Translations under genes and position numbers: made by a program
In this document: piece after piece, positions 1 through 7,960 of the stretch
How the letters are laid out: every line of letters starts with the position of its first letter
How positions within the stretch are numbered: the stretch's first letter is position 1
The notes under the pieces: generated by a model
What the model was told of the DNA's origin: nothing
Seen by the model: the letters and a program-made list of their open reading frames with translations, nothing else
Database searches by the model: none
From: a virus
Virus record (IMG/VR): IMGVR_UViG_3300042876_000129
Coordinates: 1-24,717 of that record
Length of the DNA: 24,717 bases
Strand: one strand, 5' to 3'

Positions 1-39
1 GGTCGATTTTTACAATGTCATTTGACGAGGGAGGGGACT

Positions 40-501
40 ATGGGAAACCGAATGAAACCAACAGAACAGAAAAAGACCGAGGGAACCTATCGGGCTGACC
101 GGGATTTGGGCGTAAAAATCATGGCACTTGATAAGATGCCAGCACCTTCAGAAAAATTAAACCTATCCGATGACGCTGTTGGTTTGTGGTATAATTATGG
201 GACTCAGCTAATCATTAATGGATTGATGACATTTTTGGATCTTGTTACTTTTGGCCGTTACTGCCAACTATACGATCAGGCGATTGAAATGAGGAAGGAC
301 ATAAAAGACAAGGGGTACTTTCAAAAAACTCAATCAGGCTATGAACAGGTTAGGCCATGTGTCGGAGTATTAGGATCAACTGAATCTGAAATGTTGAAAT
401 TAGAAGATCGCTTCGGACTGTCTCCAAATAGCAGGGCAAAGATTCCGGCACAAAAACAGGACGATAAAGGCGATGATTTTGATAAGGCACTGAATGCGTA
501 G
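40..501 (+). CDS. Terminase small subunit, P27-like
   Basis: Likely DNA-recognition subunit of the packaging terminase, which binds phage DNA and guides the large subunit that follows. The 153-residue product has the layout of P27-type small terminases: a charged N-terminus, a helical centre with the LWYNYG and GLMTFLD segments, and a C-terminal FGLSPNSRAKI segment matching the family's typical FGLTP-x-SR-x-K ending. I chose the ATG at 40; the frame also has a TTG at 22 and is open to the window edge. A purine-rich GAGGGAGGGG run just upstream of the ATG resembles a ribosome-binding site, unusual in this window. The end overlaps the large subunit start by 8 bases. The assignment rests on motif, size and position; no homology search was possible. 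Confidence 0.85.
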   Translation: MGNRMKPTEQKKTEGTYRADRDLGVKIMALDKMPAPSEKLNLSDDAVGLWYNYGTQLIINGLMTFLDLVTFGRYCQLYDQAIEMRKDIKDKGYFQKTQSGYEQVRPCVGVLGSTESEMLKLEDRFGLSPNSRAKIPAQKQDDKGDDFDKALNA

Positions 502-2113
502 ATTCAACCAATATATTGAGGACGTTATCAGTGGCAGGCAGATCACCGGCAAGCTGATTAAGCTCGCTGTTGATCGGCACATAGCCGACATAACAAAGGG
601 CGAATTTTGGTTCGATGAAAAAGAGGCGGCCCGCGCCGTTCGGTTCATCGAGATTATCAGGCATTGGAAAGGTGAATGGGCTGGGTCACGGATTACGCTC
701 GAACCGCATCAGGTTTTTTATATCGGGCAATTATTCGGATGGAAGCGACCGGACGGAACGCGAAGATTCAGAACATCGTTTAAGGAGGTTGCCCGTAAAA
801 ACGGTAAGACAAGCGAGGCAGCCGGTAAAGCGTTGTACCATATTTCCGGTGACGGGGAGCCGGGCGCTCAGGTCTATTTTGCAGCAACGAAAGAGGAACA
901 GGCCCGGATTGGATTTTCCGATGCCCAGAAGTTTGTCAACGGAACCCCGGAGCTCAGGAAGCGAATTAAGGTAATGACAAAAAGTGTCGTCATGGGTAAT
1001 AGCTTCATGAAACCTTTGGGATCAGACAGCAATACTCAGGACGGTTACGATCCAAGCTGGGGAACGATTGACGAATACCACGAGCACAAAACGGATGAGA
1101 TGCTGAACATTCTGGAAACGGGGATGGGTGCACGCCGTCAGCCGGTGATCGACGTGATAACCACGGCGGGATTTCATAAGGATTACCCATGTTATACGGC
1201 ACTCCGCAAGACTTCGATTGAGATTCTCAAGGGCATTAAGCACGATGAAACCTTGTTGGCACTGATTTATGAACTGGATGCAGAAGATGATTGGCACGAT
1301 CAATCGACCTGGATCAAAAGTAATCCTAATCTGGGCGTATCGGTAAAGTTGGATTTTTTACAAACCCAATTCGTTAAAGCCAAGAACGAGGGCGGTACAA
1401 AAGAGGTGACGTTCCGAACCAAGAACTTAAACCAGTGGACGGATTCAGCCGACACATGGATTCAGGATGAAATCTTTATCAAAGGATCTGAAAAGTTACC
1501 TGACCTATCAGGCAAACAGGTATATTTCGGGTTAGACCTTGCTTCTACTGGTGACATGAACTCGCTTGCTTTGTTTTTTCCGGGTGATCCGGCCTTTGCG
1601 ATTGTCCGGTATTATGTGCCTGAGGACACGATGAGGCAGAGGGTAAAGGATGGAGCCGATCATATCCGGTGGAAAAATGAGGGCTGGTTGAATGTTACGC
1701 CTGGAAATACCACAGATTACGACTTTATTATTGCCGATGCGGTTAACCAGTTGAGTAAGTATAAGGCCGTTAAGTTAGGATACGACCCGTGGAATGCCTC
1801 ACAGACAGCGATTTATTTACAGGACAAAGGGTTTAAGATCGAAGAGGTTAGACAGGGTATTGCTTCGATGGGTGAAGCAACCAAGAAACTGGAAACCTTG
1901 ATCCGAAACGTGAAGTTGATTCATGGCGGCAATCCGATCCTCAGGTGGAACAATTCAAACATCGTGATCAAGAAAGACCCGAACGATAACATCCGAATGG
2001 ATAAAGGCAATTCTACCGGTAAGATTGACGGCATGGTTGCACTGACTATTGCCATTGCTGTATGGATGAGGGATAATGCGAAAACTCCACAATTTAATAT
2101 TAGATTATTATGA
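494..2113 (+). CDS. terL: Terminase large subunit (packaging ATPase-nuclease)
   Basis: Motor ATPase that drives DNA into the prohead and nuclease that cuts the concatemer. The product has 539 residues, normal for the Terminase_1 (HK97/P27-associated) type. The ATPase domain shows a Walker A-like loop VARKNGKT at 99-106 and a Walker B TIDEYHEH at 191-198, with acidic residues D193 and E194. The C-terminal RNase H-fold nuclease shows its expected acidic positions: GLDLAST at 346-352 (D348), GYDPWNA at 429-435 (D431) and KIDGMVAL at 510-517 (D512). The gene overlaps the small subunit by 8 bases and its TGA overlaps the next ATG. Nothing looks broken: both active sites are complete. Confidence 0.96.
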   Translation: MRRFNQYIEDVISGRQITGKLIKLAVDRHIADITKGEFWFDEKEAARAVRFIEIIRHWKGEWAGSRITLEPHQVFYIGQLFGWKRPDGTRRFRTSFKEVARKNGKTSEAAGKALYHISGDGEPGAQVYFAATKEEQARIGFSDAQKFVNGTPELRKRIKVMTKSVVMGNSFMKPLGSDSNTQDGYDPSWGTIDEYHEHKTDEMLNILETGMGARRQPVIDVITTAGFHKDYPCYTALRKTSIEILKGIKHDETLLALIYELDAEDDWHDQSTWIKSNPNLGVSVKLDFLQTQFVKAKNEGGTKEVTFRTKNLNQWTDSADTWIQDEIFIKGSEKLPDLSGKQVYFGLDLASTGDMNSLALFFPGDPAFAIVRYYVPEDTMRQRVKDGADHIRWKNEGWLNVTPGNTTDYDFIIADAVNQLSKYKAVKLGYDPWNASQTAIYLQDKGFKIEEVRQGIASMGEATKKLETLIRNVKLIHGGNPILRWNNSNIVIKKDPNDNIRMDKGNSTGKIDGMVALTIAIAVWMRDNAKTPQFNIRLL

Positions 2114-2311
2114 GCATGTATCAAGGCAATTCAGTAGAAACGGATTTGAACAAAATTATTGAAATCCGGGTTGAGGATGGTGTACAATTCGCATATTTTA
2201 AAAAGGGAAAAACTCCCGCTTCAAATTTGCACCATCGTGAAAGATAAGGTAAATTGTGCCACTGAAGCACATATCAGATTATTTGTTAAACTCACAGACT
2301 CAGAAAAATGA
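2110..2311 (+). CDS. Small unknown gene, apparently frameshifted
   Basis: Two overlapping short frames fill the space after terL. Frame one starts with an ATG that overlaps the terL stop and runs 45 codons to 2247; its first 34 residues, including IIEIRVEDGVQFAYFKKGK, look like ordinary protein. Frame two, one base later, is open from ATG 2177 to the TGA at 2309-2311. Its C-terminal part, including TEAHIRLFVKLTDSEK, also looks like ordinary protein, and its stop overlaps the next ATG (ATGA), the standard junction in this cluster. Joining them by a +1 shift near the A-run at 2208-2212 gives one 66-residue product. That could be an indel, a sequencing error, recoding, or two separate small genes. 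I recognise no family. Confidence 0.5.
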
Positions 2312-2544
2312 AAAAGTTTGGCCTGTATGTAGGTGACAAGTTTATTGCCGAAGTAAAACCGGTTAAAGTTTGGATTTCTGATGCTACTAAATTTTCCGGA
2401 GATTTTGAGTTTTATATGAAACGGCAAACTAAGTGGGGATTACGGTATTATTTTCGTAATGAAATCGGCAAGGTACGTGCAATTTTTCCTAATGAAATTA
2501 AATTTGAATACGGTAAAAAATATCAACTGAAAGGAACATTCTAA
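2308..2544 (+). CDS. Hypothetical protein, 78 residues
   Basis: I do not recognise this protein. It has 78 residues, is rich in Lys, Phe and Tyr, and contains alternating hydrophobic and charged stretches such as KFIAEVKPVKVWI near residues 12-24, which suggests a small beta-rich fold. There is no signal peptide or membrane segment. The ATG overlaps the TGA of the preceding frame, and the final TAA shares a base with the next ATG (TAATG), so it is probably translated together with both neighbours. The place between terminase and portal is typical for small accessory phage genes. The window gives no clue to its function. Confidence 0.65.
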   Translation: MKKFGLYVGDKFIAEVKPVKVWISDATKFSGDFEFYMKRQTKWGLRYYFRNEIGKVRAIFPNEIKFEYGKKYQLKGTF

Positions 2545-2930
2545 TGACAAAACAAACCACGAAACCACGTAAGCCGTACCAGCGAAAGCCGAAATTAAAA
2601 GACGGCGGACTGGTTACTAAACCAGATGGAAGCATTGACCCCAAAAGCGAAATGATTGAGCCGGTTGAAAAATTCGTTATTAAACCCGAATACCGCTATG
2701 AAAAGCACATCCTTAATCTTCAAACCATGCAGGGGTTTTACGATGAATGGATTTCCCGGTTTGCCTATTCCAAAACAAATGAAGATGCCTACGAATCAAC
2801 AGAGATATTTTTCGAGGCGTACTTTGGTAGGCGAAGGTTTAAGAATTACGAATCGTTTGCATCGAGTGTATCACAATGGCTAAAAAAACGCAATGAAAAA
2901 CCCGAAAAAAATACGCAAGCACTTCGCTGA
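2544..2930 (+). CDS. Hypothetical protein with basic N-terminus
   Basis: The product has 128 residues. The first 25 are strongly basic (KPRKPYQRKPKLK), as in many nucleic-acid-binding or packaging-associated tails. The rest is mixed and helical, with an aromatic acidic segment (EIFFEAYFGRRRF, about residues 88-100) followed by YESFASSVSQWL. This FGRRR-x-x-YESF pattern reminds me of small uncharacterised phage proteins, but I cannot name a family. It starts in a TAATG junction with the previous gene, and its last 38 bases overlap the next small gene. No signal peptide or membrane segment is visible. Confidence 0.65.
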   Translation: MTKQTTKPRKPYQRKPKLKDGGLVTKPDGSIDPKSEMIEPVEKFVIKPEYRYEKHILNLQTMQGFYDEWISRFAYSKTNEDAYESTEIFFEAYFGRRRFKNYESFASSVSQWLKKRNEKPEKNTQALR

Positions 2931-3099
2931 TAAGCTAACTAAGTTAATTCAGCAATATCCAGAAGTGGTAAGTATCACATATTCACGACTGGACGGTGTA
3001 ACGGGTGAGAGATTGAATCGCTTTGAGCGATTAAACAATGAATTTAGCTTAAACTTTTATACTCGAAATAATGAAAGCAAAGATATTAGGACACGGTGA
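2893..3099 (+). CDS. Hypothetical protein, 68 residues
   Basis: This is a short, basic frame that bridges two genes: it overlaps the previous one by 38 bases and the next by 29. It is the only open plus-strand frame covering 2931-3070, which is the main reason to accept it. The product has a Lys/Arg-rich start (KNPKKIRKHF) and a central IQQYPEVVSITYSRLDG stretch that looks like a beta strand and turn. No known domain, signal or membrane segment is seen. Such overlaps are normal in this cluster. Function unknown. Confidence 0.5.
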   Translation: MKNPKKIRKHFADKLTKLIQQYPEVVSITYSRLDGVTGERLNRFERLNNEFSLNFYTRNNESKDIRTR

Positions 3100-3784
3100 A
3101 ATCGGTAAAAGTTTACAGGAAGTCTATCAACTTGCCGCAATTGATGTGGCGTGGAAGGATTTAACAGGAGAGCACGGTGGGAATTATTGTGATTTGCTAA
3201 ACATAGCTATTCCGTATAGCGATAGTTTTGTGGAAACAGTTCTGAACGAAATTCTAAATTCGGATGCTAATTATGTCGTTATTCATTCCACCGTTGCTCC
3301 CGGAACGACATCAACAATTAGCGCGCTGACTAACGCCGTTGTGGTTCATTCGCCTGTGATCGGCGTTCACCCAAACTTAACTCAAGGGATACTTACCTTT
3401 AAAAAATGGATTGGGTCGGATGAAGGCGATATTTCTCCAATCATTAAGCACTTTAAAGAAATCGGCATCAGTAGTATCGGGGTGGTTCCATCGGTTGTAA
3501 GCGAGAAGATGAAACTGCTCGACACCACGTATTACGGTCTTTGTCTGGCCTTTAATGCTGAAGCACGGGACTGGTTAGGCGAAAACTATACGGATTGGGT
3601 CGAATATCTGAAGCAGTACAATACAGGTTATCACAGGCTGAATATGCCAAACGTCAGACGGCCATACTTTGAACGTTTAGCCACTCCGATAGGCGGCCAT
3701 TGCATCATGCCGAATGTTGAAATACTGGAAAAATGTCACCCGATGCCAGCACTCGAACAAATTAAAAAGTATGGTAGTCAATAG
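3071..3784 (+). CDS. Nucleotide-sugar dehydrogenase-like protein, short
   Basis: Resembles the NAD-dependent UDP-glucose / UDP-ManNAc / GDP-mannose dehydrogenases, which oxidise nucleotide sugars to uronic acids. The N-terminus has a Rossmann-type GHGEIG loop at 7-12. IHSTVAPGTT at 71-80 and HSPVIGVHPNL at 93-103 match conserved parts of the NAD-binding domain. TPIGGHCIMPN at 205-215 matches the GGxC motif whose Cys (C211 here) is catalytic in the family. At 237 residues the protein is only a little over half the usual length of about 400-450, and it stops soon after this Cys, so the C-terminal UDP-binding domain is missing. It may be a minimal enzyme, a reductase on another substrate, or a degraded copy. 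It is the first gene of the sugar cassette. Confidence 0.7.
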   Translation: MKAKILGHGEIGKSLQEVYQLAAIDVAWKDLTGEHGGNYCDLLNIAIPYSDSFVETVLNEILNSDANYVVIHSTVAPGTTSTISALTNAVVVHSPVIGVHPNLTQGILTFKKWIGSDEGDISPIIKHFKEIGISSIGVVPSVVSEKMKLLDTTYYGLCLAFNAEARDWLGENYTDWVEYLKQYNTGYHRLNMPNVRRPYFERLATPIGGHCIMPNVEILEKCHPMPALEQIKKYGSQ

Positions 3785-4553
3785 TTTCAATTGCGAATTT
3801 GGTTATGAGATGATTTCAGTCATCCCATATGCCCATTGGTTATACGAACGCGGCGAACTCGAGCAAACTACGTCCGGGTTAAGCAGCGAACCGTTTTACT
3901 ATTTTTCACCGCGTCACACGATGAATGCGGAGCCGCGAAGTTGGTACAACGTCTGTAAAATGAACACGCCTAATGCCGACATACACAAATCAGAGCTTGA
4001 CCTATCCCGTTTTTCACCGCCACCGTACCGCGAATACTTCGCGAACGACAAATATCACTTCGATTTGGTGATTTATAACCGGCATAACAACGAATGGCCG
4101 GGCGTTCCTGAGCTGAATCGGCCTATTAATTTCTTTTCATTGGAGCTTTTAAGGGAGATTTTCCGCAATTTTAAGGGAAAAATTCTCTATATCAATGTCG
4201 ATGGAGTGCCCGATTTGTACGATAATGCCCCACCAATACCGTTTTATGACTATGCTTTATGTGGTGAATTTAAGAATATTACGGTAATTCACGACCTAAA
4301 AGAGTCGTTTAACTTGGCACAACTCAAGGCATTTGCGAATTGTCGGCTATTCCTGACCATGAACGGGGGCGGGAGCATCTTAGCTTCTTACTTCGGGGGG
4401 CGTAACATCATTTACACTAATCCTCAAACGGTATACGGCAGAGTTTACCCGCGTGAAAACCAAACGGGCGATTTTACATATTACCATCATTTCGGAGGGT
4501 CTGAAATCATTAACGTACACACTTATAATCAAATACTTAAACTACTATGTTAG
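3771..4553 (+). CDS. Glycosyltransferase-like protein (GT-B type suspected)
   Basis: Probably transfers a sugar from an activated donor; donor and acceptor are unknown. I chose the ATG at 3771 (260 residues) because it begins just before the characteristic start and overlaps the previous gene only slightly; an in-frame ATG at 3714 would lie deep inside that gene. CEFGYEMISVIPYAHWL near residues 7-23 resembles the GEFGWEL-x-P start of some polysaccharide glycosyltransferases. FLTMNGGGSILASYFGGRN near residues 195-215 resembles the Gly-rich donor-binding loop of GT-B enzymes. There is no signal peptide. The end overlaps the methyltransferase by 7 bases. The call depends on these motifs and on the neighbours. 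Confidence 0.6.
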   Translation: MVVNSFNCEFGYEMISVIPYAHWLYERGELEQTTSGLSSEPFYYFSPRHTMNAEPRSWYNVCKMNTPNADIHKSELDLSRFSPPPYREYFANDKYHFDLVIYNRHNNEWPGVPELNRPINFFSLELLREIFRNFKGKILYINVDGVPDLYDNAPPIPFYDYALCGEFKNITVIHDLKESFNLAQLKAFANCRLFLTMNGGGSILASYFGGRNIIYTNPQTVYGRVYPRENQTGDFTYYHHFGGSEIINVHTYNQILKLLC

Positions 4554-5080
4554 AAAGAACAAAATTAATCAATGATCTGATCCAGAAAAACGGGTACAAA
4601 AGCTATCTGGAGATCGGAACAGGCGGCGGAATCAACTTCAAAGAGGTTGATTGTGAGCATAAAATAGGGGTTGATCCAAATAATCCGGCAACTTTTCAGC
4701 AAACATCGGACGATTTCTTTGCCGCCAATCAGGAAACGTTCGATATTATTTTCATCGACGGGTTGCACGTGGCGGAGCAAGTTGAGAAAGACATGGCAAA
4801 TTCGCTCAAAATTCTTAAGAAAGGCGGGGTAATTGTCGTCCATGACTGCCTGCCTGAGATAGAAGAAAGACAGCGACCGGTAAGAATCACTAAAAACTGG
4901 CAGGGTGACGTATGGAAAGCCGTGGTAAGCATGGCGCGTAAGCATCGCAAAATGAAACTACTCGAAATTGAAACGGGCATTGTCCTGTTATGGCCGGGCA
5001 AAAAGACTTATGTCATTCCAGAAGGAGAATTGACATGGGATTGGTTCGTAAAAAACTTTAAATCAATGCTATGTGGATAA
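4547..5080 (+). CDS. SAM-dependent methyltransferase (class I)
   Basis: Likely transfers a methyl group from S-adenosylmethionine, plausibly to a sugar given the neighbouring genes. The 177-residue product is a compact Rossmann-like methyltransferase: motif I YLEIGTGGG at 20-28, an acidic residue after strand 2 in IGVD at 40-43, the FDIIFIDGLH strand-4 segment at 65-74, and GGVIVVHDC at 93-101. The IDG-x-H and VHDC patterns are typical of the Methyltransf_24 group, which is common in polysaccharide clusters. The gene overlaps its upstream neighbour by 7 bases and its downstream neighbour by 10. The fold is clear; the substrate is inferred from context only. Confidence 0.85.
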   Translation: MLERTKLINDLIQKNGYKSYLEIGTGGGINFKEVDCEHKIGVDPNNPATFQQTSDDFFAANQETFDIIFIDGLHVAEQVEKDMANSLKILKKGGVIVVHDCLPEIEERQRPVRITKNWQGDVWKAVVSMARKHRKMKLLEIETGIVLLWPGKKTYVIPEGELTWDWFVKNFKSMLCG

Positions 5081-5991
5081 GTTGGTTAATTAGCAGCGGT
5101 GGAATCTTCGGATCAGTCCGCGAAATGATCGAAACATCGAACGTCCTGGTGGATTTAGGCCATAAGGTCACGATATACACACCGGAAGGGATAGATCACA
5201 AATGGTTGCCATGCAAAGCAACATTCCGGCAAATGGCCGAGCTCAAGCATGACGAACCGGATGTTTTGTTCCTGATGACTACGCCAGAAGAGCCGTATTT
5301 CTCCATTTGGAAGAACAGCAAGGCAAAAATCAAGTCGTATTGTATGATGGGTTACCCCACGGATGCCCTACACAAAGAGCCGGACAAATTTCTATCGGAC
5401 AAACACGATTGGATCGTTCGTAACCATTGGTGTATTTGCGATGGCTCATGGCAACTTCGCGACATGGGACGGTTTAACCCGGATGTGGGCCCGGCTATTG
5501 GTGGGGTTAATCTCCGGCAATTTCACCCGGTGGACGTTCCTAAACGGGTCGATGTGGTTTGGAGCAATGATCCCAGACCCCGGAAGGATTCCAGTACGGT
5601 TGCAAAGGCTATCGTAGGGTTCACGAGTGATTGCTATTTCGGCAAACGGCTTACTCAGGATCAAATGGCCGGATTTCTATGCGAAGGCCGGGTATTTGCA
5701 GATAGTCACGTCCGGGGCGGATGGTGTAACCCCGTAGCGGAGGCGATGGCTTGCGGCGTGCCAGTCGTTTGCACAAATATCCCCTGCAATGAAGATTTTG
5801 CCATACAAGGTAGGACGGCATTGATTGTTGAACCGGGTGACTGGCAGAAAATGAACGAGTATATCAAAATGCTCTTAATGGATTCGGATTTGTATAACGA
5901 TTTGCGGGAAGAGGGGCTCGCACAAATAGCTAAATTCAGCTATGACATTGTAGTGCCCCGCCTTGCAGATGCAATTCAAAAGCACCTATGA
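5071..5991 (+). CDS. Glycosyltransferase, GT4/GT1 group (GT-B fold)
   Basis: A retaining-type glycosyltransferase of the group 1 family by sequence. The N-terminus SWLISSGGIFGSVREMIE matches the Gly-rich acceptor-side loop after the first strand, followed by LVDLGHKVTIYTPEG (about 26-40), the usual start of these enzymes. Near residues 215-235 the segment containing NPVAEAMACGVPVVCTN is the hallmark donor-binding motif (E-x7-E region), followed by GRTALIVEPGD. Length 306 is somewhat short for the family (350-400). The start is inside the end of the methyltransferase and the TGA overlaps the next ATG, so the cassette is tightly coupled. Cytoplasmic; no membrane segment. Donor and acceptor cannot be read from the sequence. 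Confidence 0.88.
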   Translation: MWISWLISSGGIFGSVREMIETSNVLVDLGHKVTIYTPEGIDHKWLPCKATFRQMAELKHDEPDVLFLMTTPEEPYFSIWKNSKAKIKSYCMMGYPTDALHKEPDKFLSDKHDWIVRNHWCICDGSWQLRDMGRFNPDVGPAIGGVNLRQFHPVDVPKRVDVVWSNDPRPRKDSSTVAKAIVGFTSDCYFGKRLTQDQMAGFLCEGRVFADSHVRGGWCNPVAEAMACGVPVVCTNIPCNEDFAIQGRTALIVEPGDWQKMNEYIKMLLMDSDLYNDLREEGLAQIAKFSYDIVVPRLADAIQKHL

Positions 5992-6626
5992 TAAACATAT
6001 TGGTCAGAACCAGCAACCGCCCGATGTACTTCTGGGATTGTATACAAAGCATTCAAAAGCAAACGTATACGGATTACCGGATTATTGTCGGCATTGACGG
6101 CGAAGATTCATACGCAAACTTTTGTCATCCCATCCGATACCCGATGCTTATATCAAACAAAACCTACCTTAAGTCGGCCTATACCTCTATGTTACATTTC
6201 CCGGTTAATCTTTATCTCAACCGATTGATGCAAGAGGTAACTGATGGGTGGGTAATGGTTCTGGATGACGACGATATGTTTGCCGGGCCGGACTCTTTAG
6301 AGTTGATCGCTCGGAACCTTGTCGATACTCATAGCATCATTTATTGGCGGGTTGATATTTGCGGTCGGATTGTTCCTTCAGACAGCAACTTCGGACGGCG
6401 CCCGGTAGTGAAGGATATTTCCGGTATTGGGTTCTGTTTTCACTCGAACTATATCCCGTTACTTCAGCACGACACTTATAAACAAAGCGATTACCGGGTC
6501 GCAGATCGGGCATACTCATTACTTAATCCAATATGGATCGACAAGGTGCTGACCCGGACGCAACGAAGAGAGGGTGATGGTTTCGGAAAGCGCCGGGATA
6601 AGGATTTTGAGAATAAAAGCAGGTAG
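5988..6626 (+). CDS. Glycosyltransferase family 2-like (GT-A fold)
   Basis: Likely inverting glycosyltransferase. The start INILVRTSNRPMYF followed by SIQKQTYTDYRIIVGIDG (21-38) is the classic GT2 beginning, where the nucleotide-sugar is bound. WVMVLDDDDMF at 88-98 contains the metal-binding DxD motif. Length 212 is short but near the core GT-A domain size; no C-terminal membrane anchor is seen, so it is probably soluble. It is the last gene of the sugar cassette and ends 59 bases before the portal gene. Acceptor unknown. A phage virion protein or a host surface glycan are both possible; position inside the structural operon favours the former. Confidence 0.85.
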   Translation: MINILVRTSNRPMYFWDCIQSIQKQTYTDYRIIVGIDGEDSYANFCHPIRYPMLISNKTYLKSAYTSMLHFPVNLYLNRLMQEVTDGWVMVLDDDDMFAGPDSLELIARNLVDTHSIIYWRVDICGRIVPSDSNFGRRPVVKDISGIGFCFHSNYIPLLQHDTYKQSDYRVADRAYSLLNPIWIDKVLTRTQRREGDGFGKRRDKDFENKSR

Positions 6627-6635
6627 GAAATATTT

Positions 6636-6660
6636 TCTTTAAATTACTTAAAGAGGTTTT
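6636..6660 (+). terminator. AT-rich hairpin with T-run before portal
   Basis: In the 59-base gap between the sugar cassette and the portal gene, TCTTTAA (6636-6642) and TTAAAGA (6648-6654) form a perfect 7-bp inverted repeat around a 5-base loop. A TTTT run follows at 6657-6660. It could be a weak terminator or attenuator separating the cassette from the head genes, but the stem has only one G-C pair, so the call is tentative. Confidence 0.3.
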
Positions 6661-6685
6661 CCATTTATAGGAATTACTTTTGGGT

Positions 6686-7960
6686 ATGCCTATAAGTGGA
6701 AAATTTCCGTTTTATGTACCGGAAACAAAAATACTCCGGCAACGGGTCGCTGAACTTGAAAAGCGGAACCTTGAACGTCCGCCGTCCTGGTTGGACGAGA
6801 TGATCCAAAACTACGAAAGCCAATCAGGCATTAAGGTAAGTGAGGAAAGCTCACTAAAATTTGCAGCCGTTTGGTCAGCCGTGAACCTCTTAAGCTCAAG
6901 CGCGGCACAACTCCCCTATCAGCCGTTCAAACGAATACCGAAAGGTAAAGAATTATACAAGGATCATCCTTGCTATAAACTCATTCATGAGTCTCCGAAC
7001 GGATGGATGAACCCGTTTGCATTCAAACAGATGCTTGTCGCGTTTGCCCTACTTTGGGGTAATGGCTATGCAAGGATCAGGAAAGACGCAAGAGAGCGAC
7101 CTATTTCACTTGAGCCTATTCATTCCAGTTTAGTTGATCCAATTCTGATTGAAGGGGTTTTATTTTATCGGATTAACGGTGTTGAGGTCGTTCCTGCTCG
7201 CGACATGATACATTTAATGGGATTTACCCTTAACGGATATATGGGGAAATCACCGATTGAAGTGGCACGGGATAATATCGGGTTAGGATTGGCAGCTCAA
7301 CAATTTGGAAGCACATTTTTCAAGAACGGGGCAAACAGCGAAATGGTATTCAATACCAATGCAACGCTTACCGATGAGCAATATTCGAGGCTGCAAAAAG
7401 TGATTATGTCTCGTCAATCGGGGACCGAAAACGCTCACAAACCGCTATTAGTTGAAGGTGGTGGGTCGGTTACACAACTAACCATCCCGCCAGATCAGGC
7501 ACAATTTATCCAGACGCGGAATTTTCAGGTAAATGAGATTGCCCGTATTTTCAATGTTCCGCCTCATATGATTGGCGACTTGGAGCGCTCTACGAATAAC
7601 AACATTGAACAGCAATCGATTGAGTTTGTCCAATACTCGCTAATGCCGTGGGTCATCCGATTGGAAGAGGAATTTACCCGAAAACTGATTTTCGAGAGCG
7701 AAAAACCGGATATTTTCATCGAAGCCAATGCAGACGGCCTGATGCGGGGCGATGCACAAGCGCGCGCCGCTTACTACAAAATACGATGGGAAATCGGTTC
7801 ACTGTCAGACAATGAAATCCGGGCAAAAGAGAACGATAACCCTTATCCGGGCGGAGACACTTACTATGTACCTGTAAATTATCAAACGGTTGAACGAGCA
7901 CAAAGCAATATTACACAAACCGCCCCAGAGCCTGCAATTGGCGACGGGGATACGAAGTGA
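6686..7960 (+). CDS. Portal protein, HK97-type
   Basis: Forms the dodecameric ring at the capsid vertex through which DNA enters and to which the tail attaches. From the ATG at 6686 the product has 424 residues, normal for HK97-type portals. Typical segments are FAAVWSAVNLLSSSAAQLPY near the start, MIHLMGFTLNGYMGKSPIE in the middle, and IFNVPPHMIGDLERSTNNN followed by EQQSIEFVQYSLMPW, the conserved stem and clip region. A TTG two codons upstream is an alternative start. The C-terminus runs into the overlapping protease frame. Gene order portal-protease-capsid supports the call. Confidence 0.95.
   Translation: MPISGKFPFYVPETKILRQRVAELEKRNLERPPSWLDEMIQNYESQSGIKVSEESSLKFAAVWSAVNLLSSSAAQLPYQPFKRIPKGKELYKDHPCYKLIHESPNGWMNPFAFKQMLVAFALLWGNGYARIRKDARERPISLEPIHSSLVDPILIEGVLFYRINGVEVVPARDMIHLMGFTLNGYMGKSPIEVARDNIGLGLAAQQFGSTFFKNGANSEMVFNTNATLTDEQYSRLQKVIMSRQSGTENAHKPLLVEGGGSVTQLTIPPDQAQFIQTRNFQVNEIARIFNVPPHMIGDLERSTNNNIEQQSIEFVQYSLMPWVIRLEEEFTRKLIFESEKPDIFIEANADGLMRGDAQARAAYYKIRWEIGSLSDNEIRAKENDNPYPGGDTYYVPVNYQTVERAQSNITQTAPEPAIGDGDTK

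Noticed and set aside
1-39. C-terminal end of an upstream gene, such as an HNH endonuclease, before the terminase
   Set aside because: One frame ends with TGA at 23-25 after only seven codons, which is too short to identify; HNH genes are common there but no motif is visible.
6675-6682. TACTTTTG as a promoter for the portal gene
   Set aside because: It fits TAnnTTTG, but transcription would begin inside the gene and no -33 box is at the right distance.
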